Positions 18,630 to 41,513 are shown, numbered from the stretch's first letter. The stretch: DNA of 64,000 nt from Synechococcus sp. UW179A (GCF_900473965.1 NZ_UCNJ01000032.1:275879-339878); one strand, 5' to 3'. The notes: a model not told the origin generated them from the sequence alone. A program made the numbers and translations.

Positions 18630-19439
18630 TCAGATCAGCAGACCTTCATCCAGCAGAGTCTGGAGACGATCCACAAGCTCGGGATTATCGAGCTGCTCGA
18701 GGGCCGTGCGGGCTTCATCGCGCACCGTGGTTTCACGATCCTGAAGCAGAGCTGCCACGAAGGCCTCGACCAGCTCGTCCTGGCGAGGTTTAACAAGCAG
18801 ATCATGCAGTCGGCCCAAGGCCCAGATGCAATTGCTTCGCACAACGGGCTCACTGTCAATCCGCAGGCTCAGCAGCAGCTGACCTGCAGCGAGATCAGCC
18901 TTCACAGCTGAGGTGCTACCGGCCTCTGCTAGCGACACCGAAGCCCAAAGACGCACCGATGCCACATCCACCTGCAAGGCCCTGATCAATGGATTGAGTA
19001 CGGGAGCATCCGGGTAATTACCAAGGCTCCAAGCCGTGGCCTTGCGCACATAGGCGTTGCTGTCGAGCTGCAGAAGCCGCAGCAGAGCCTCCACAGCCTG
19101 CAGTGAAGGGTTCCGACCCAGTGCGTAAACAGCACTCATACGCACCACCGGACAGGTTTCATCGAGCAGTGGCAGGAGCAGTGGGACGGCACGGGGGTCG
19201 CGATGTTCACAGAACACCCTCAACCCTTGAAGTCGCTGATCGTGCCCCTGTTTGAGCCATTCCAGGCCCTCATCACAGGAGCGAACCGCCTCCAGGGCAT
19301 CACCTTCCGGATCATCCGGAGCAATCTCATCGAGGGGATCACCCATGAGCTCTGCAGCGAGTTCACGCTCCAGCACGTCAGGATCGATAGCCAGCTCAGC
19401 CATGAGGTCCTCGTTCTGGATGCTGGATGAATCGCCCAT
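18630..19439 (-). CDS. HEAT-repeat protein
   Basis: A 269-residue acidic protein. After an N-terminal 60-residue acidic segment it contains about five HEAT / PBS-lyase-like repeats, each with a pattern such as DPRAVPLLLPLLDE, VVRMSAVYALGRN, VRKATAWSLGNYPD and VVRSNCIWALGRL. Such repeats make protein-binding superhelices; in cyanobacteria they occur in phycobilin lyases and in many scaffold proteins. It lacks anything specific for a bilin lyase. It lies upstream of DUF2997 and may be part of that unit. Confidence 0.8.
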   Translation of the reverse strand: MGDSSSIQNEDLMAELAIDPDVLERELAAELMGDPLDEIAPDDPEGDALEAVRSCDEGLEWLKQGHDQRLQGLRVFCEHRDPRAVPLLLPLLDETCPVVRMSAVYALGRNPSLQAVEALLRLLQLDSNAYVRKATAWSLGNYPDAPVLNPLIRALQVDVASVRLWASVSLAEAGSTSAVKADLAAGQLLLSLRIDSEPVVRSNCIWALGRLHDLLVKPRQDELVEAFVAALLQDRETTVRDEARTALEQLDNPELVDRLQTLLDEGLLI

Positions 19440-19454
19440 GGATCGATCGTAATC

Positions 19455-19580
19455 TCAGCTGATCGGAGCAGGCGCCAGCATGTCGCCTGGAAGCCAGATG
19501 CGAGCGCTCACAGCAACAAGCGCCAGTGCGAACAGAGCCACGATCAGGATGGGAAGCAGAGTGCTGCGAAAAAAAGCCAA
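19455..19580 (-). CDS. Small membrane protein between symporter and HEAT gene (about 41 residues)
   Basis: A reading frame from a TTG at 19580 gives 41 residues: a charged start (MAFFRST), one hydrophobic segment LLPILIVALFALALVAVSA and the tail RIWLPGDMLAPAPIS. No ATG or GTG is available and the frame is open upstream to the symporter stop, so the start is uncertain. It ends 15 bases before the HEAT gene on the same strand. The helix and the distinctive tail make it plausible. Confidence 0.4.
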   Translation of the reverse strand: MAFFRSTLLPILIVALFALALVAVSARIWLPGDMLAPAPIS

Positions 19581-19619
19581 ATCACTGAAGGATTTCTGTG
19601 CATTGTGACTGCCGCCCGA

Positions 19620-21383
19620 TCAGACCGGAGCAGCAGATCGCCCGGTCCAGCGAAGAAGCATCAGAGAAGCCACTGCTACAACCAAGCCAAACCAACCCAG
19701 CAGCTGCTGATGCAAAAGAAATGCCCCTGAACCAAGCAAAGCTCCGAAAAGCAGTCCGGAACTGAACAGGAAGCGGGCAAGCAGGTCTGAAAGGGATTCC
19801 GAAGCGGTCGCATCTAAGCCATGACGCCAGCGGCTCCACCCAGGTCCAGGAGGACGAACCTTAAGCACGAATCGTTCCAGAACTGCTGGGGACTCTGGGG
19901 GGGTCAGCAGCATCACCGTGATCCAGACCACGGCCGTGAGGGCTGTTGTGACCATCAGTCGTTCTCCGTAGTCAGCGATCTGAACCAGAGGAACCACCGA
20001 GGTCACCAGTCCCACGACGAACCCGCAGATCATGGCGGCCAGCTCCGCTGCAGCATTGATCCGCCACCAGAACCAGCGCAGAACGAGAACCACACCAGGT
20101 CCGGTGCCGATGGCGATCACAAGCCGGAACACCGTGCCAATGCTGTCGCTAATGAGGGCTGTGACCACGCCAAGCACAAGCAGCATCACACTCATCAGCT
20201 GACCCACGAGAAGAAGCTCCCGCTGAGAAGCATTGGGCCGCAGAAAGCGTTGATACAAATCATGCGTGAGGTAGCTGGCTCCCCAGTTCACGGATGTACT
20301 GACGGTGCTCATGAAGGCAGCGACCAGGGAGACCACAACCAGTCCGAGCACCACGGGAGGCAGAAACTGAACCGCGAGTGTCGGGTAGCTGAGTTCCCAG
20401 TCAGCCTGGTCAGGAAGCAGCACTAGGGCAGCCAGAGCCACAATCACCCAGAGCCAGCTGCGCAGAAGGTAGTTGACCACCAAGAACACCCAGCCGGCGA
20501 GCCGCGCCTGCTGTTCATCCTTCGTGGCCAGCATCCGTTGGATGAACTCACCACCACCGTCACTGCGGCGGAAACTCCACCACTGCACCGTGAGGTAAGC
20601 GAGAAACGTGGAGACACTGATCCCCGCACCGCCAATCCAGTCAAACCCTTCAGGACCCCAGCGCCAGGGCACGATCGACAACAGTTCAGGGCGACCCAGG
20701 GCATCCAGCTGAGCCAGCAGCGATTCCATCCCCCCGGCCGCATGAACAGCAGCCCAGGCCACAGCAGCTGCCCCCAGAAGCGCCAGTAAAAGCTGAATAA
20801 AATCGGTGATCACCACAGCCCACAGTCCACCGGCGACGGTGTACGCGAGCACAAGAGCAGCCACAATGATCAGCAGTACAAGAGTGTCCGAAAGTCCACC
20901 GACTGCACGTATCGGCTGATCGGAGACGATGCCAAGCGCCTCGACCACCTTGCGCATGGCGAGGAAGGCATAGCCGATGCCGATGCAGTTAACCGGCAGC
21001 GCCAGAAGAAAGGCCTTGATCCCTCGCAGCCAGGCAGCTGCAGGGCCGCCGTATCGCAACTCGGTGAAAGCAGCATCCGTGAGCACGCCGCTGCGCCGCC
21101 ATAAGGGTGCGAACACCACGGCCATCGCAACGTGCGCAAGCCCAAACCCCCACCACTCCCAGTTCGCCGCGAGGCCTCGCGTGCCCACGATCCCCGCAAC
21201 ATAAAGAGGGGTATCGATCGAAAACGTGGTGGCCGCCATCGATGCACCGGCGAGCCAGCCGCTGAGACGGCGGCCTGCCACGAAGTAATCATCCTCGCCC
21301 CGATTGCGTCGCGCCAGCCAGAGACCAAGGGCCAGCGTGGCCGCCAGATACACGATCAGAATGGTCCAGTCGATCGGAGCCAT
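19620..21383 (-). CDS. Sodium/solute symporter (SSS family)
   Basis: A 587-residue polytopic protein with about 13 hydrophobic segments, beginning IDWTILIVYLAATLALGLWL. DDYFVAGRRLSGWLAGASMA, then SIDTPLYVAGIVGTRG, corresponds to the sodium/substrate region of the LeuT-fold SSS family. Relatives carry proline, pantothenate, urea or sugars; the substrate cannot be told here. Length is at the upper end for the family. It is followed by a putative small membrane protein. Confidence 0.88.
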   Translation of the reverse strand: MAPIDWTILIVYLAATLALGLWLARRNRGEDDYFVAGRRLSGWLAGASMAATTFSIDTPLYVAGIVGTRGLAANWEWWGFGLAHVAMAVVFAPLWRRSGVLTDAAFTELRYGGPAAAWLRGIKAFLLALPVNCIGIGYAFLAMRKVVEALGIVSDQPIRAVGGLSDTLVLLIIVAALVLAYTVAGGLWAVVITDFIQLLLALLGAAAVAWAAVHAAGGMESLLAQLDALGRPELLSIVPWRWGPEGFDWIGGAGISVSTFLAYLTVQWWSFRRSDGGGEFIQRMLATKDEQQARLAGWVFLVVNYLLRSWLWVIVALAALVLLPDQADWELSYPTLAVQFLPPVVLGLVVVSLVAAFMSTVSTSVNWGASYLTHDLYQRFLRPNASQRELLLVGQLMSVMLLVLGVVTALISDSIGTVFRLVIAIGTGPGVVLVLRWFWWRINAAAELAAMICGFVVGLVTSVVPLVQIADYGERLMVTTALTAVVWITVMLLTPPESPAVLERFVLKVRPPGPGWSRWRHGLDATASESLSDLLARFLFSSGLLFGALLGSGAFLLHQQLLGWFGLVVAVASLMLLRWTGRSAAPV

Positions 21384-21411
21384 GGAGCCGCGCAGATCGT
21401 CGCAGTCTCCC

Positions 21412-26803
<5,392 letters not shown>

Positions 26804-26829
26804 TTATGGAGTGGATCGGTCTTAATCGT

Positions 26830-28734
26830 TCAGGTGGCTGCCACTGCATCAATGATGGTGTGATTCATCACCACACGGCCCACAGTCGTGAGGATGTAGC
26901 GGCTGATCAGGGCGCCCTCCTCATCAAAACGGTCGCGACGGTAGGTCCATTGCTCGAGCCGTGTGCCATCGGACAGAGTTTCACTCTTCAGGGGCTCGTC
27001 GCGTTCGTCGTCGTCCTCGACCTCACCGTTGAAGCGAACCCAGACCCAATCGTGTAGTCCGAGGTGTTTGTCCTCGAAGGCATGAATCACGTCCTCCAGA
27101 TCAGAGAAAGTGCGGCTGCGATCCCCAAATTCAATTGGGCTCATTTGCGGCTGAAGCGCCGTCAGGTAGTAGGCACCCAACACCATGTCTTGCGACGGCG
27201 TGATGATCGGTTCGCCGGTGGCCGGGGAGAGAATGTTGTTGCTGGCCAGCATCAGCATGCGTGCCTCGGTCTGGGCTTCGATCGCCAGAGGCACATGAAC
27301 GGCCATCTGGTCACCGTCGAAGTCGGCGTTGAACGCAGGACAGACGAGGGGATGGAGCTGAATGGCCCGGCCATCAACCAGTTTCGGCTCAAAAGCCTGA
27401 ATGCCGAGTCGGTGCAGAGTCGGTGCACGATTGAGCATGATCGGATGCCCCTCGATCACCTCCTGAAGGACCTGCATCACCTCATCATCAGCTCGCTGGA
27501 TGAGCTTCTTGGCAGCCTTGATGTTGTTAACGATGTTCTGACGGATCAGGCGATGAATCACGAACGGCTGGAATAGCTCGATCGCCATCTCCTTGGGCAG
27601 ACCGCACTGATGCATCTTCAATTTCGGACCCACCACGATCACGGAACGACCGGAGTAGTCGACACGCTTGCCCAGCAGGTTCTGACGGAAGCGACCTTGC
27701 TTGCCCTCAATGATGTCGCTGAGTGACTTGAGGGGACGGTTGTTGGCACCGACAACGGTGCGACCGCGGCGACCGTTGTCAATCAGAGCATCCACGGCCT
27801 CCTGCAGCATCCGCTTTTCATTGCGGACAATGATCTCCGGGGCAAGAATCTCCTGGAGACGTGCAAGCCGGTTGTTGCGGTTGATGACCCTTCGATAGAG
27901 GTCATTGAGGTCAGAGGTGGCAAAACGACCGCCATCCAGCTGCACCATCGGGCGCAGGTCTGGAGGAATCACCGGAATCACATCGAGCACCATCCACTCC
28001 GGACGGGCATTGGTGGCGATGAAGTTGTCGATGACGCGCAAGCGCTTGATCAGCTTGGCTCGCTTCTGACCCTTGCTGCTGGCAATCTCCTCACGCAACT
28101 GTTCAGCCACCTCGTTGAGCGTGAGATCCTCAAGCAGCTGCTTGAGGGCTTCAGCCCCGATGCCGACCACCGGCTCGTTCTCAATCTCGGAATCTTCGGC
28201 ATAGATCTCATCCTCGATCTCCAGCCACTCGTCTTCGGTGAGCAGCTGTTTGTATTTGAGATCCTTGTGGTCACCTGGATCGAGCACCACGTAACAGTTG
28301 AAGTAGACGATCTGCTCGACATCGCGCAGAGGCATATCCAGAAGGATTGCCACGTAGCTGGGAGTGCCCTTCAGGTACCAGACATGAGAGACAGGAGCAG
28401 CAAGCTTGATGAAGCCCATGCGGTGCCTGCGCACCCGACTTTCAGTGACCTCAACGCCGCAGCGCTCACAGACGATGCCGCGGTGTCGCACCCGCTTGTA
28501 TTTGCCGCAGTGGCATTCCCAGTCCTTGGACGGGCCAAAGATCTTTTCGCAGAACAGCCCGTCCATCTCGGGCTTGAGGGTTCGGTAGTTAATGGTCTCC
28601 GGCTTGGTGACCTCGCCAACCACCTGACCATTGGGCAGGGTGCGCTGACCCCACTCCATCACCCGATCGGGTGATGCGAGTGTGATCTTGACGTAATCGA
28701 AGTGGTTCTCGGTCCGAAGGTTGCTATTGGTCAT
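26830..28734 (-). CDS. rpoC1: RNA polymerase subunit gamma (N-terminal part of beta')
   Basis: 634 residues. A zinc-ribbon at the N-terminus ([20 protein letters not shown]) is followed by the catalytic metal-binding loop [15 protein letters not shown], whose three aspartates hold the active-site magnesium. [15 protein letters not shown] precedes it. Splitting of beta-prime here is diagnostic of cyanobacteria. It is co-directional with rpoB, 48 bases downstream. Confidence 0.97.
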   Translation of the reverse strand: MTNSNLRTENHFDYVKITLASPDRVMEWGQRTLPNGQVVGEVTKPETINYRTLKPEMDGLFCEKIFGPSKDWECHCGKYKRVRHRGIVCERCGVEVTESRVRRHRMGFIKLAAPVSHVWYLKGTPSYVAILLDMPLRDVEQIVYFNCYVVLDPGDHKDLKYKQLLTEDEWLEIEDEIYAEDSEIENEPVVGIGAEALKQLLEDLTLNEVAEQLREEIASSKGQKRAKLIKRLRVIDNFIATNARPEWMVLDVIPVIPPDLRPMVQLDGGRFATSDLNDLYRRVINRNNRLARLQEILAPEIIVRNEKRMLQEAVDALIDNGRRGRTVVGANNRPLKSLSDIIEGKQGRFRQNLLGKRVDYSGRSVIVVGPKLKMHQCGLPKEMAIELFQPFVIHRLIRQNIVNNIKAAKKLIQRADDEVMQVLQEVIEGHPIMLNRAPTLHRLGIQAFEPKLVDGRAIQLHPLVCPAFNADFDGDQMAVHVPLAIEAQTEARMLMLASNNILSPATGEPIITPSQDMVLGAYYLTALQPQMSPIEFGDRSRTFSDLEDVIHAFEDKHLGLHDWVWVRFNGEVEDDDERDEPLKSETLSDGTRLEQWTYRRDRFDEEGALISRYILTTVGRVVMNHTIIDAVAAT

Positions 28735-28782
28735 TGACGGTTAAGGAAGAGGGAGCGGTTTGTCGGTTCGTTCGTTGATCCG

Positions 28783-31700
28783 TCAGTCCTCGTCGTAATC
28801 AGCGACGCCCAGTGATTCATAAGTAGGTCTGCTGGGGGTGCTGCGACGCGGGTTAACGTCCTGCATCAGGTCCACTTCCTTGCCTTCATCCGTGAAAACG
28901 GCAATGTCCAGGCCTAGCGACTGAAGTTCGCGCATGAGTACCTTGAAGGATTCCGGAGTTCCCGGGCGCGGGATCGGCTTGCCTTTAACGATGGCGTTGA
29001 GAGCCTCATTGCGTCCTTGCATATCGTCGGACTTGACGGTGAGCAGCTCCTGGAGGGTGTAGGCAGCGCCGTAGGCCTCAAGAGCCCACACCTCCATTTC
29101 TCCAAGACGCTGACCACCCTGCTGGGCCTTGCCCCCCAGAGGTTGCTGAGTCACAAGTGAGTAGGGACCGGTTGAGCGGGCATGGATCTTGTCATCCACC
29201 AGGTGAACCAGCTTGAGGAAGTGGGAGTAACCCACGGCCACAGGTTGATCAAATGGCTCACCGGTACGTCCATCGATCAGCTGAAGCTTGCCGGGGTCAT
29301 CCGGGTTGTAAATCCACTCCTTACCAGGCTGTTTGGCTGCGGTGGTCAGGAAGGCCTCCACAGTTTGTTGAGACTTCTCAGCGCCATACATCTCGTCGAA
29401 GGGCACAACCTTCACACGGCAGTCGAGGTTGGAAGCGGCCCAACCCATGAGCAGCTCAAACACCTGTCCGACATTCATGCGGCTCGGAACGCCCAGAGGA
29501 TTCAGCACGATGTCTACAGGAGTGCCATCGGGGAGGTATGGCATGTCCTCACGGGGGAGGATGCGGCTAATGATTCCCTTATTGCCGTGGCGGCCGGCCA
29601 TCTTGTCGCCAACCTGGATCTTGCGGCGTTGGGCTACGTACACACGCACCACCATGTTTGCACCAGGAGGCAGCTCATCACCCTGTTCCCGGGTGTAGAT
29701 GCGCACATCCACGACACGCCCACGTTCGGTGCTCGGCACCCTTAGTGAGTTGTCGCGAACATCACGGGCTTTTTCACCGAAGATCGCACGAAGCAGTTTC
29801 TCCTCAGGAGGCTGATCGGATTCACCCTTCGGTGTGACCTTGCCGACAAGAATGTCGCCACTTTCAACGAATGCACCGATGCGGATGATGCCCATCTCAT
29901 CAAGGTTGCCGAGGCTTTCCTCTGCAACGTTGGGAATCTCCCGGGTGATCTCTTCTGGACCCAGCTTGGTCTGACGGGCCTCGATTTCATACTTCTCGAT
30001 ATGCACCGAGGTGTAGAGGTCGTCATTGACAAGACGCTCACTGACAAGGATGGCGTCCTCGTAGTTGTACCCCTCCCAAGGCATGTAAGCGATCAGCACG
30101 TTCTGACCGAGAGCGATCTCACCGCCTTCACAGGCAGATCCATCGGCAAGCACCTGGCCCACGATCACCGGGTCTCCCTGGCGAACAATCGGACGCTGGT
30201 TCAGACAGGTGTCCTGATTGGAACGTTGATATTTTTGAAGGAAGTGGGTGTGTTCGAGACCTTCCTCGTCCTGAACCACAATCGCAGTTGCATCGACGAA
30301 GGTCACGGTGCCGTTCACACGGGAGATAGGGACCATGCCCGAGTCGCGAGCGACCTGGGTTTCCAGACCTGTTCCCACAAGGGGTCGCTCCGGACGCAAC
30401 AGCGGAACGGCCTGACGCTGCATGTTGGAGCCCATCAGAGCGCGGTTGGCGTCGTCGTGCTCCAGGAAGGGGATCAGTGAGGTGGCAACGGAGATCACCT
30501 GCACAGGTGAGAGCTGAACGTAGTCGACCTGCTCGGGAGGAACCTTTTCGAAATCCTGCCGGTATCGGACAGGAATCAGATCCGCGAGGATCGTTCCATC
30601 GCTGTCGGTCGCCACATCTCCAGGAGCAACACGGCATTCGTCCTCGAGGTCTGCTGACAGATAAATCGGATCACCCTGCTTGAGCACCCGACCGTTCTCG
30701 ACTTTCCAGAACGGGGTTTCAATGAAGCCGTATTCGTTCACCCTGGCGTGGGTGGCGAGTGAATTGATCAGGCCAGCATTGGGACCCTCGGGCGTTTCAA
30801 TTGGGCAAAGACGGCCGTAGTGGGAAGGATGAATATCACGAACAGCGAAGCCAGCACGCTCACGTGTCAGACCACCTGGGCCTAACGCTGAAATGCGACG
30901 CTTGTGCGTAAGTTCAGCCAATGGATTCGTCTGATCCATGAACTGACTGAGCTGACTGGAGCCGAAGAACTCCTTAATGGCAGCGACAAGCGGCTTGGGA
31001 TTGACCAGCTGGGCAGGAGTGAGAGAGTCGGTCTCACCGACGGTCATGCGTTCCTTAATGATTCGCTCAAGGCGGTTGAGACCCACACGTACCTGGTTCT
31101 GAAGCAGCTCACCCACCGAACGGACCCGGCGATTACCCAGATGATCAATGTCATCAAGGCTGGCACCACCGACATCAAGCTCAAGATTGATCAGATAATC
31201 AAGGGTTGAAAGCACATCCTCATGGGTGAGGGTGCGCACGGAGTCAGGAATGGTGAGACGCAGTTTCTTGTTGATCTTGTAACGGCCCACCCGACCAAGG
31301 TCGTAGCGCTTGGGATCAAAGAAACGGGTCTGAAGCAGCTGTTGACCACCACTGACTGATGGCGGCTCACCAGGACGCAACTTCTTGTAAAGCTCAAGCA
31401 AAGCCTGATCCTCGGAGCTGATGCCCTCGTCGTTGGCGGCTTCAATCGACTTCTTGTAGTACTCAGGATGCCGGAGCTTGTCGATCACATCGTTGTCCGA
31501 CAGGCCCATGGCGCGCATCAGCACGTGGGCGTTGATCTTGCGAGTCTTGTCAACCCGGACATGCAGCAGATCGTTCTTGTCGGTCTCGAACTTCAGCCAA
31601 GCGCCGCGGTTGGGAATGACGCTGGCGTTGTACGTACGACGGCCGTTTTTGTCCATTTCATCTTTGAAATAGACACCAGGGCTGCGCACGATCTGATTGA

Positions 31701-32076
31701 CGATCACGCGCTCTGCGCCGTTGATGATGAACGTCCCCCGCTCCGTCATCAAGGGCAGCTCGCCGATGAACACCTCCTGTTCCTTGATCTCACCGGTCTC
31801 CTTGTTGACCAGCCGGCAGGTCACATACATCTGTGAGGCAAACGTCGCATCACGACGCTTGGCCTCTTCCACATCATGGCGAGGACGCTTCAGGCGGTAC
31901 TCACTACCGACGAAATGGAGTTCGAGCTTGCCGGTGTAATCGGTAATCGGCGAGAAGCTTTCGAGCTCCTCGATCAGACCTCTCTCAAGAAACCACTTGA
32001 AACTGGCACGCTGAACCTCCACCAGATCGGGCAGATAGGTGGCGGTCTTGGCGACCTGAATCGCGCTGCTGCTCAT
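28783..32076 (-). CDS. rpoB: RNA polymerase subunit beta
   Basis: 1097 residues, a compact beta subunit typical of cyanobacteria. Landmarks are the rifampicin-pocket region ([20 protein letters not shown] followed by [18 protein letters not shown]), [15 protein letters not shown], and the C-terminal clamp block [20 protein letters not shown]. It is the first gene of the polymerase unit, with a roughly 270-base upstream gap that contains a strong hairpin. Confidence 0.97.
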   Translation of the reverse strand: MSSSAIQVAKTATYLPDLVEVQRASFKWFLERGLIEELESFSPITDYTGKLELHFVGSEYRLKRPRHDVEEAKRRDATFASQMYVTCRLVNKETGEIKEQEVFIGELPLMTERGTFIINGAERVIVNQIVRSPGVYFKDEMDKNGRRTYNASVIPNRGAWLKFETDKNDLLHVRVDKTRKINAHVLMRAMGLSDNDVIDKLRHPEYYKKSIEAANDEGISSEDQALLELYKKLRPGEPPSVSGGQQLLQTRFFDPKRYDLGRVGRYKINKKLRLTIPDSVRTLTHEDVLSTLDYLINLELDVGGASLDDIDHLGNRRVRSVGELLQNQVRVGLNRLERIIKERMTVGETDSLTPAQLVNPKPLVAAIKEFFGSSQLSQFMDQTNPLAELTHKRRISALGPGGLTRERAGFAVRDIHPSHYGRLCPIETPEGPNAGLINSLATHARVNEYGFIETPFWKVENGRVLKQGDPIYLSADLEDECRVAPGDVATDSDGTILADLIPVRYRQDFEKVPPEQVDYVQLSPVQVISVATSLIPFLEHDDANRALMGSNMQRQAVPLLRPERPLVGTGLETQVARDSGMVPISRVNGTVTFVDATAIVVQDEEGLEHTHFLQKYQRSNQDTCLNQRPIVRQGDPVIVGQVLADGSACEGGEIALGQNVLIAYMPWEGYNYEDAILVSERLVNDDLYTSVHIEKYEIEARQTKLGPEEITREIPNVAEESLGNLDEMGIIRIGAFVESGDILVGKVTPKGESDQPPEEKLLRAIFGEKARDVRDNSLRVPSTERGRVVDVRIYTREQGDELPPGANMVVRVYVAQRRKIQVGDKMAGRHGNKGIISRILPREDMPYLPDGTPVDIVLNPLGVPSRMNVGQVFELLMGWAASNLDCRVKVVPFDEMYGAEKSQQTVEAFLTTAAKQPGKEWIYNPDDPGKLQLIDGRTGEPFDQPVAVGYSHFLKLVHLVDDKIHARSTGPYSLVTQQPLGGKAQQGGQRLGEMEVWALEAYGAAYTLQELLTVKSDDMQGRNEALNAIVKGKPIPRPGTPESFKVLMRELQSLGLDIAVFTDEGKEVDLMQDVNPRRSTPSRPTYESLGVADYDED

Positions 32077-32161
32077 GCGGAGACCTGCAGGTATCGAAGG
32101 GGACAGTGGGGCCTGAAGGAGGCAGCCGTCTTAACCATGGAGAGGGCCTTCAGCCAAAACA

Positions 32162-32196
32162 GCGGAGGCCATCCCTTGGAAAGGGACAACCTCCGC
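32162..32196 (-). promoter_or_regulatory. Stable hairpin in the rpoB leader
   Basis: Arms GCGGAGG (32162-32168) and CCTCCGC (32190-32196) pair perfectly. Inside, TCCCTT and AAGGGA pair again, giving an interrupted stem of about 13 pairs ending 86 bases before the rpoB start. There is no T-run, so it is more likely a leader structure than a terminator. The remaining 32077-32346 sequence shows no gene. Confidence 0.4.
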
Positions 32197-32346
32197 AATC
32201 ACTGGCTTTAGAAGACTCGGGTCAGAACGGCTGACGTCGTCAATGCACCGGACGGTAATGGACGCTTCGGGAGCCCAAGCACAGAAATCATGCTTGGCCA
32301 GGCCAATAAGTCATCTTACACTTTCGCGCTCTCGGAGTCTCTAAGG

Positions 32347-33132
32347 TCAGGGAAGCCGGAACAGACGCCTTGCATTAGCAGTGCTGTCTTGAGCAACCTG
32401 CTCGAGAGACTGCTGGCGCAGCTCAGCGACACGCGTGGCTACCGAAGCCACGAACGCAGGCTCATTGCGTTTGCCACGGCGGGGAACTGGTGCAAGGAAC
32501 GGACAATCGGTCTCGACCAGAAATCGATCCTGGGGAACCTGCTGCGCACAGTCATGGGTCGGCACCGCCTTGGGAAACGTCACGGTGCCGCTAAAGCTGA
32601 TGTAGAGCCCCAGCTCCAGAAACTGATGCATCTCCTCTGGGGTTCCGCCCCAGCAATGCATCACGCCGTCGGGACAACGTCCTTCGAGCTGTCGCGCGCG
32701 CAGTTCTGTCAACATCGGCTCTGCCGCATCACGGCAATGGATGATCACCGGCAGATTGAGCTCCACGGCAAGATCCAGCTGGGGCCGCAGGATCCCAAGC
32801 TGTTCATCCAGATTCTTGTCGCGGAAGAGATCCAGACCGAGCTCACCAATGGCCACCACCCGGCTGTCATCAAGCGCTGCCAGGCGCAACACCTCGGGTG
32901 TGTCCTGACTCCAGTGCTTGGTATCGAGTGGATGAACACCGACGGAGTAACGCATCTCCGGGAATCGATCCGCCAGCGAGCGGATGGCAGGGATCTCACT
33001 TGGCTCGACACAGGCATGCAGAAGCGACTTCACACCCGCACCCCGCCAGCGTTCAGCAACAGCCTCGAGATCCTCTTCAAAGGTTCGAAAGACGATGTGA
33101 CAGTGACTGTCGATTAACACAGGAGTAGACAT
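32347..33132 (-). CDS. tatD: TatD-family metal-dependent hydrolase (DNase)
   Basis: TIM-barrel metallohydrolase. From ATG 33132 it starts MSTPVLIDSHCHIVF, with His10 and His12 as metal ligands. IGELGLDLF carries the conserved Glu, VIIHCRDA and VMHCWGG the further His ligands, and VETDCPFLAP the catalytic Asp. The 261 residues match the family. TatD proteins have 3'-5' exonuclease activity on DNA in other bacteria. A longer reading to 33162 is not conserved. Confidence 0.92.
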   Translation of the reverse strand: MSTPVLIDSHCHIVFRTFEEDLEAVAERWRGAGVKSLLHACVEPSEIPAIRSLADRFPEMRYSVGVHPLDTKHWSQDTPEVLRLAALDDSRVVAIGELGLDLFRDKNLDEQLGILRPQLDLAVELNLPVIIHCRDAAEPMLTELRARQLEGRCPDGVMHCWGGTPEEMHQFLELGLYISFSGTVTFPKAVPTHDCAQQVPQDRFLVETDCPFLAPVPRRGKRNEPAFVASVATRVAELRQQSLEQVAQDSTANARRLFRLP

Positions 33133-33206
33133 CGGATCCTGAAACGCGCCTTCAGGATCCATTCTGCAGGGATTGAGTCAGTCGAACCGACCCAATCATC
33201 ATTGAT

Positions 33207-34945
<1,739 letters not shown>

Positions 34946-34948
34946 CAA

Positions 34949-35665
34949 TCAGCCGGCCTTCTCCAGTCGACGAACACCGGCCAAGTCGTCGTTCACTTCA
35001 CCCACCAGCACCTCGTCCGCGAGGTTCACGAACAAACCATTCTCCAAAACACCGGGAATGTTGTTGATGCTTCGCTCTAAATCCACAGGGCCGGAAATCC
35101 CATCTTCAAAGCGGACATCCAGAACAAGGTTGCCCTGATCGGTCACCACTGGTCCAGCCTTGCGATGTGCCATGCGCAATTCAGCTTTTCCGTTCATCGC
35201 GGCTAATTGCTGCTGAACCTGACGCCAGGCTCCCGGGAGAACCTCAACCGGTAGGAGGAACTCTAGGTTCAGTCGCTGCACCAGCTTGGTGGAATCCACA
35301 ACGACAACGAAGCGTTCTGCGCGAGCAGCAACAAGCTTCTCCTGAACGTGGCATGCACCTCCGCCCTTGATCAGCTGAAAGGAAGGATCAACCTCATCAG
35401 CACCATCGATGGCCAAATCAATCCGATCCACAGCATTCAGGCTGCGCAGGGGGATTCCCAGCTCAGCAGCCAGCACTTCTCCCTGAAACGACGTGGTGAC
35501 GCCGACGATGTCCTTGAGCTGTCCGGAAGCCAGGCGCTGCCCGAGTCCCTTGATCATCAGAGCTGCGGTGGAACCCGATCCAAGCCCCACGATCATGCCG
35601 TCACGGAACTGTTCAACCGCCGCTTCCGCGACGGCCTTTTTCATCTGGTTCTGAAGATCTGACAT
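34949..35665 (-). CDS. rpiA: Ribose-5-phosphate isomerase A
   Basis: Interconverts ribulose-5-phosphate and ribose-5-phosphate in the Calvin and pentose-phosphate cycles. [19 protein letters not shown] is the phosphate loop, [11 protein letters not shown] appears here as [11 protein letters not shown] with the catalytic Asp residues, and [15 protein letters not shown] holds the conserved Lys/Gly loop with Glu. The length of 238 is standard. The start is ATG 35665. Confidence 0.96.
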   Translation of the reverse strand: MSDLQNQMKKAVAEAAVEQFRDGMIVGLGSGSTAALMIKGLGQRLASGQLKDIVGVTTSFQGEVLAAELGIPLRSLNAVDRIDLAIDGADEVDPSFQLIKGGGACHVQEKLVAARAERFVVVVDSTKLVQRLNLEFLLPVEVLPGAWRQVQQQLAAMNGKAELRMAHRKAGPVVTDQGNLVLDVRFEDGISGPVDLERSINNIPGVLENGLFVNLADEVLVGEVNDDLAGVRRLEKAG

Positions 35666-35702
35666 CGCTCAGGATTAAACCGGCGAGACCGTAGCAAGGG
35701 TT

Positions 35703-40426
<4,724 letters not shown>

Positions 40427-40477
40427 GAATCAAGAATGCTCAAGGTAATCGAATCATTGCTGCAGACGATGATTTTC

Positions 40478-40501
40478 AAAACCCTTCATTTCAAGGGTTT
40501 T
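40478..40501 (-). terminator. Hairpin between the LuxR-type regulator and the chitinase gene
   Basis: AAAACCCTT (40478-40486) and AAGGGTTTT (40493-40501) form a perfect nine-pair stem with a six-base loop. On the minus strand it lies downstream of the regulator and 52 bases upstream of the chitinase start. The A/T ends supply a short U-tract in either direction, so it can act as a terminator for the regulator or as a structured leader. The rest of 40427-40608 shows no gene. Confidence 0.5.
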
Positions 40502-40608
40502 CGGTTAAATTCAGACACAAATCAGCACAACAGATTCATCTGAAATTCACAGTTCAGAAACTGTTGAGTCACACAATGGATTACACCCGTGGCTTCTCGT
40601 GCTTCGTT

Positions 40609-41313
40609 TCAATCAACCCAGTGGCGCCTGATTCCTTCAACTGCCGCTGCCGTGCGGTCCTTCACATTCAACTTGCGCATGATCGACTGCACGTGACCTC
40701 TTGCGGTGGTTTCAGCGATTGAGAGCTTTTCAGCAATTTCCTTGTTGGTCATGCCGTCACATAGCAATGCCAGCACCATGCGTTCGCGATCCGACAGTGC
40801 ATGGGCTTCCTGGGGATCTCTGTGACAGATGGCATAGGGGATGAATGGATCCACAAATCGCTCACCGGCCTGGATCGACTGCATTGCATTGGCGATTGAG
40901 GTCAGATCAAGGCTGCGGCGAGTGAGGACCACATCCGCGGGACTGGCGAGAGCCTCCCGCATCAGGGTGGGATCCGCTCCTTTGAGCGTGAACACTGAGG
41001 CGATCGGAAACTCCGGCACTGAACGTCGTTTGAGGTCAACAACCAGATCCAGCCCTCGACAATCCTCCAGCTGCTCGCTGACAAAAGCCAGTACTGGTTC
41101 GCAAATGCCATCAAGACAGGACAAAGCCTCCTCACGGGTCGAAGCGATCCCGATCAGAGGGCATGTTTGTTCAGCGCTTTGCAGAGCGAACAGACTGGCC
41201 AAGGCCAGGGCATAGGGGCGATTGGCCGTCGCCACCAGGATGCGATGGCTGCCAGAGAGATCCCGCAGATGCTTGCTCAGCTCGCGGAATGACTCATCAA
41301 TGGTGATCAGCAC
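40609..41313 (-). CDS. LuxR/NarL-type transcriptional regulator
   Basis: 234 residues. The C-terminal 172-230 is a LuxR helix-turn-helix: LSDRERMVLALLCDGMTNKE then IAEKLSIAETTARGHVQSIM and RKLNVKDR. The N-terminal 150 residues look like a degenerate receiver domain without a clear phospho-acceptor Asp, so activation may not need a kinase. It is encoded directly upstream of the chitinase on the same strand and divergent from the grr locus, making either a possible target. Confidence 0.82.
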   Translation of the reverse strand: MLITIDESFRELSKHLRDLSGSHRILVATANRPYALALASLFALQSAEQTCPLIGIASTREEALSCLDGICEPVLAFVSEQLEDCRGLDLVVDLKRRSVPEFPIASVFTLKGADPTLMREALASPADVVLTRRSLDLTSIANAMQSIQAGERFVDPFIPYAICHRDPQEAHALSDRERMVLALLCDGMTNKEIAEKLSIAETTARGHVQSIMRKLNVKDRTAAAVEGIRRHWVD

Positions 41314-41513
41314 TGATCAACTCGAGTGTGTTCGCTCTTTCAGGATGGGGCTTGGCTCGGGTGATCGCAGCTCAGGCGCAGCCATCCATCGAAACAACTG
41401 AACAATGCCCGCCAGGCTGATCCTGATCGGGCAGGTTTCCAATTTCTCGAACTGGTCGCTTGCTCGAGCTGTGCCTAGAGGTGTGTTCACAACGAACCGA
41501 CTGTGTCATCCCT

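Noticed and set aside
19821..20426. 201-residue plus-strand frame opposite the symporter
   Set aside because: Polar, His/Asn-rich complement of membrane-helix codons; a shadow.
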